A stretch of 64,000 nt of DNA from Escherichia hormaechei_A (GTDB lineage Bacteria; Pseudomonadota; Gammaproteobacteria; Enterobacterales; Enterobacteriaceae). Shown here piece after piece: positions 56,744 through 64,000 of the stretch. Each line of letters opens with the position of its first letter. Position 1 is the first letter of the stretch. The stretch lies in the NCBI GenBank assembly GCA_042434945.1, contig CP170191.1, forward strand, positions 3,720,001 to 3,784,000, given 5' to 3'. The position numbers were made by a program, and so were the translations under genes. The notes under the pieces are model-generated. The model saw only the letters and a program-made list of their open reading frames with translations, did no database searches and was not told where the DNA came from.

Positions 56744-56958
56744 CAAGCGCCTGAAAGCAGAAGACCAGTGGTAAAAAAGTGATTTACTTTCTTGCCACTG
56801 GCCTCCCAGTTCCCCCGATTGCCATGTTTTCCTTTTCGCATGTAACTGCCTTTCCCCTTCTTATTTTTCTCTACGCGCTGTCGGAATAAGGGATCATGTA
56901 GTAATGCTTCTATCGCATTATCCTTTATCTGCCCTTTAGTATGCTGATATCGACTCAT
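56740..56958 (-). CDS. arfA: ArfA, alternative ribosome-rescue factor
   Basis: 72 aa. Recruits RF2 to ribosomes stalled on non-stop mRNA when tmRNA is unavailable. The basic middle ([18 protein letters not shown]) binds the empty mRNA channel, and the C-terminal hydrophobic tail ([12 protein letters not shown]) targets full-length protein for degradation. The RNase III hairpin in its 3' part (56762-56802) is intact, so the normal product would be a truncated active form, made only when trans-translation fails. Confidence 0.95.
56762..56802 (-). promoter_or_regulatory. RNase III hairpin within arfA mRNA
   Basis: The arms ccagtgg (56764-56770) and ccactgg (56794-56800) pair perfectly, with an A/T-rich extension inside (aaaaaagt against actttctt) and a short loop. 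This matches the known hairpin whose cleavage or termination makes arfA mRNA non-stop and so subject to tmRNA control. Confidence 0.8.
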
Positions 56959-57013
56959 AAAAACTCCAGTTGGTTATTTAACGGCGCGAGTGTAATCCTG
57001 CCAGTGCAAAAAA

Positions 57014-57439
57014 TCAACAACCACTCTTAACGCCACTCGCCCCTTGTTCAAGAGCTTCAAGAATCGAACAATAAACACTGCTATGAGCAGTCCCACAACA
57101 GGCATCGTTAAGGCGTTGCAAGGAACGCTGCATACTCTGCAACTCGGCTATCCGTGCTTCGACTTCCTGCAATCTTTCCTGCACAATGCCTTTTGACTCC
57201 TGACAGGTATGGTGTTCAGGATCGATGCGGATCGACAGCAACTCGCGGATCGACTCCAGACTGAAACCTAGTTGTCTGGCATGGCGGATAAATTTCAATC
57301 GCTGGAGATCGCTTTCGGTATATAGGCGAAACCCACCTTCAGTACGCACTTCATGCTCCATCATCTGCTGTTTTTCGTAATAACGAATCGTGTCGGGTGT
57401 TACTTCCGCCATTTTTGCCAGCTCACCAATGCGATACAT
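57014..57439 (-). CDS. zntR: ZntR, zinc-responsive MerR-family activator
   Basis: 141 aa from the ATG at 57439 (MYRIGELAKMAEVTPDTIRY); the 16-codon upstream extension overlaps yhdN and is not used. MerR winged-helix N-terminal domain, dimerisation helix, and C-terminal zinc site with Cys residues in DACCGTAHSSVYCSI and GVKSGC. It activates the zinc exporter gene zntA. Eleven bp after yhdN. Confidence 0.97.
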   Translation of the reverse strand: MYRIGELAKMAEVTPDTIRYYEKQQMMEHEVRTEGGFRLYTESDLQRLKFIRHARQLGFSLESIRELLSIRIDPEHHTCQESKGIVQERLQEVEARIAELQSMQRSLQRLNDACCGTAHSSVYCSILEALEQGASGVKSGC

Positions 57440-57449
57440 ACATACTCCA

Positions 57450-57818
57450 CTAGTTATCGTTGATTTTGTCCAACAACTTGTCAGCATAATCGCCGCGTAA
57501 AAAATCGGTACTCAATCCAGCTTGTCGCAGCTTCAATTCCAGTAATGACAATCGACGGCTAACCTCTTGATATTGCGGATCATCGTGACGGATACCTTTG
57601 AGAATATCCAGAAGCTGAATTGCTTCTCTCCGTTGCTCAAGTTCTGGCGGTAAGCAACCGGCATTCTTCAGCAAGCGATACCCCGCACGTAATTCCGGTG
57701 GCACGTGAGAATCATCATCCAGTATCAATGGTTCGCCGCTACCTGCCAGGTTATCAAACTCACCTTTCGCTTGCGCTTCTGCTATATGGCGCTCTGCCCA
57801 CTGGTCAAGTAACCACAT
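57450..57818 (-). CDS. yhdN: YhdN, DUF1992 (DnaJ-homologue-like) protein
   Basis: 122 aa, starting MWLLDQWAERHIAEAQAKGE, a highly charged, mainly helical cytoplasmic protein. Carries the conserved GEFDNLAGSGEPL motif of the family. Co-oriented with and closely upstream of zntR. Function not established. Confidence 0.93.
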   Translation of the reverse strand: MWLLDQWAERHIAEAQAKGEFDNLAGSGEPLILDDDSHVPPELRAGYRLLKNAGCLPPELEQRREAIQLLDILKGIRHDDPQYQEVSRRLSLLELKLRQAGLSTDFLRGDYADKLLDKINDN

Positions 57819-57882
57819 AAATACTCCAGGGGATGAACAAAAAGAGTACAGCTATTGTAGATAAGTGGGGATACTACGGGTA

Positions 57883-57911
57883 TAAAAAAACCCGCCGGGG
57901 CGGGTTTTTTT
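57883..57911 (-). terminator. Terminator of the alpha ribosomal protein operon
   Basis: Minus strand: AAAAAAACCCGCC, loop, CGGGTTTTTTT. Directly after rplQ, ending the rpsM-rpsK-rpsD-rpoA-rplQ transcript. Confidence 0.92.
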
Positions 57912-57924
57912 ACGTTGCTTCAGA

Positions 57925-58332
<408 letters not shown>

Positions 58333-58348
58333 TTAACCTGTGATCCGG

Positions 58349-59338
58349 TTACTCGTCAGCGATGCTTGCCGGTGGCCAGTTTTCCAGGCGCATGCCCAGA
58401 GACAGTCCACGGGAAGCCAGCACGTCTTTAATCTCAGTAAGAGATTTTTTACCAAGGTTAGGCGTTTTAAGGAGCTCAACCTCGGTACGCTGTACCAGAT
58501 CACCGATATAGTGGATAGCTTCTGCTTTAAGGCAGTTAGCAGAGCGGACAGTCAATTCCAGATCGTCAACAGGGCGCAGCAGGATCGGATCGAACTCTGG
58601 TTTCTCTTCTTTCACTTCAGGCTGACGTACATCACGTAAGTCAACGAAAGCTTCCAGTTGTTCAGCCAGAATGGTTGCCGCACGACGAATCGCCTCTTCA
58701 GGATCGATTGTGCCGTTGGTTTCCATTTCGATGACCAGCTTGTCCAGGTCGGTACGCTGTTCTACACGCGCTGCTTCAACATTGTAGGCAATACGCTCCA
58801 CAGGGCTGTAGCATGCGTCGACCAGCAGACGGCCGATTGGGCGCTCATCTTCTTCCGAATGAATTCGGGTAGAAGCCGGCACATAACCACGACCGCGCTG
58901 AACTTTGATACGCATGCTAATAGACGCGTTCTCATCGGTCAGGTGGCAGATCACGTGCTGCGGCTTGACGATTTCGACATCACCGTCGTGGGTGATATCG
59001 GCTGCAGTCACAGGGCCAATGCCAGATTTATTCAAGGTAAGAATAACTTCATCTTTGCCCTGAACTCTCACCGCCAGCCCTTTCAGGTTGAGCAGGATTT
59101 CCAGGATATCTTCCTGAACGCCTTCTTTGGTGCTGTACTCATGTAGTACACCATCAATCTCAACCTCGGTCACCGCGCAACCCGGCATCGATGAGAGCAG
59201 AATACGGCGCAGTGCGTTACCCAGAGTATGGCCAAAGCCACGCTCTAAAGGCTCAAGGGTCACCTTGGCGTGCGTCGAACTCACTTGCTCGATATCAACC
59301 AGGCGCGGTTTTAGAAACTCTGTCACAGAACCCTGCAT
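58349..59338 (-). CDS. rpoA: RNA polymerase alpha subunit
   Basis: 329 aa. The N-terminal domain (about 1-235) assembles the core enzyme and the C-terminal domain (about 250-329) binds UP elements and activators such as CRP and Fis. The CTD key Arg is in [20 protein letters not shown] (Arg265). Alpha operon, 25 bp after rpsD. Confidence 0.99.
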
Positions 59339-59363
59339 TGTGTCCTCTCTTTGGTACTAAGCT

Positions 59364-60410
<1,047 letters not shown>

Positions 60411-60423
60411 TCAATCACCCCGA

Positions 60424-60780
<357 letters not shown>

Positions 60781-60870
60781 TATGCACTCCTACTATTTAA
60801 TATGTACGTTCCATGCTGAAAAGCCCGTTTTCAGGATACTCAAATGGAAACGCACAGACATACAAAAGAT
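60781..60870 (-). promoter_or_regulatory. Alpha operon leader, S4-binding pseudoknot
   Basis: The 90 bases before rpsM hold the stem tcctgaaaac...gggcttttcagcatgga that folds into the known alpha-operon pseudoknot. S4 binding traps the 30S subunit there and represses the operon. Matches E. coli as I remember it (Rfam alpha_RBS family). Confidence 0.85.
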
Positions 60871-60926
60871 TGGCTGGCTAATCTAGCCAGCTCAACCCAA
60901 CTTTGCAAGAAAAATATGCGAAAAAA

Positions 60927-62406
<1,480 letters not shown>

Positions 62407-62413
62407 CTGCTAC

Positions 62414-63547
<1,134 letters not shown>

Positions 63548-63552
63548 CTACC

Positions 63553-63915
<363 letters not shown>

Positions 63916-64000
63916 TTACTTCTTCTTAGCCTCTTTGGTACGCACGACTTCGTCGGCGTAACGAACACCCTTGCCTTTATAAGGCTCAGGACGACGGTAG
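63916..64000 (-). CDS. rplF: Ribosomal protein L6, C-terminal end only
   Basis: 27 complete codons and the stop are in the window: YRRPEPYKGKGVRYADEVVR then TKEAKKK, the C-terminus of L6. The rest lies beyond the right edge. Confidence 0.97.
   Translation of the reverse strand, partial: YRRPEPYKGKGVRYADEVVRTKEAKKK

Overview
The window is enterobacterial core chromosome. Its gene order is that of the 72-74 min region of Escherichia coli: degQ-degS-mdh-argR-yhcN-yhcO-aaeBAX/aaeR-tldD-yhdP-rng-maf-mreDCB-csrD-acuI-accBC-yhdT-panF-prmA-dusB-fis-yhdU-acrS/acrEF-yhdV-rrnD-yrdA-yrdB-aroE-tsaC-yrdD-smg-dprA-def-fmt-rsmB-trkA-mscL-arfA-zntR-yhdN, then the alpha and spc ribosomal protein operons. REP/BIME repeats, the V1 and V3 loops of the 16S gene, and the protein lengths all point to E. 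coli or something extremely close. Nothing looks like a prophage, insertion sequence, CRISPR array or plasmid.

Layout. 1-3.1 kb: periplasmic proteases, malate dehydrogenase and ArgR. 3.5-12.3 kb: yhcN, yhcO, an aldehyde dehydrogenase absent from K-12, the aae efflux locus, a yagU fragment, tldD and a BIME. 12.3-21 kb: yhdP, RNase G, Maf and the MreBCD cell-shape operon. 21-33 kb: csrD, acuI, the msrPQ methionine sulfoxide reductase pair, acetyl-CoA carboxylase accBC, yhdT-panF, prmA, a carbonic anhydrase fragment and dusB-fis. 33-41.4 kb: yhdU, an MHYT-GGDEF-EAL membrane protein, and the AcrS/AcrEF drug efflux locus with yhdV. 41.7-47.4 kb: a complete seven-gene rrnD operon on the minus strand. 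47.5-57.8 kb: yrdA to yhdN, including translation-initiation genes (tsaC, def, fmt, rsmB), TrkA, MscL, ArfA and ZntR. 57.9-64 kb: rplQ-rpoA-rpsD-rpsK-rpsM and rpmJ-secY-rplO-rpmD-rpsE-rplR-rplF'.

The main oddity is a mosaic. Many genes match what I remember of E. coli K-12 almost residue for residue (degS, mdh, argR, aaeA, aaeR, tldD, mreBCD, accBC, panF, dusB, fis, rsmB, trkA, zntR, ribosomal proteins). Sharply bounded blocks instead look like orthologues from another enterobacterium (Citrobacter/Salmonella/Klebsiella-like). The blocks are about 3.85-6.2 kb, 9.9-10.45 kb, 12.7-13.4 kb, 21.9-23.3 kb, 24.2-26.05 kb, 30.97-31.44 kb, 33.1-41.6 kb and 47.5-50.96 kb. Several switches fall inside genes (yhcO, aaeB, yhdP, csrD, acuI, dprA), and all genes foreign to K-12 lie inside the blocks. 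The explanations are extensive homologous recombination with a related genus or a chimeric assembly of two related genomes. I cannot decide between them without reads.

Several genes are broken: yhcN (two indels), yhcO, yhdP (two clear and probably four indels) and dprA by single-base changes in short homopolymers, and prmA by a 5-bp tandem duplication. Single-base homopolymer changes are what uncorrected sequencing error looks like, so these should not be read as biological pseudogenes without checking. The yagU and carbonic anhydrase remnants are genuine truncations in the sequence as given.
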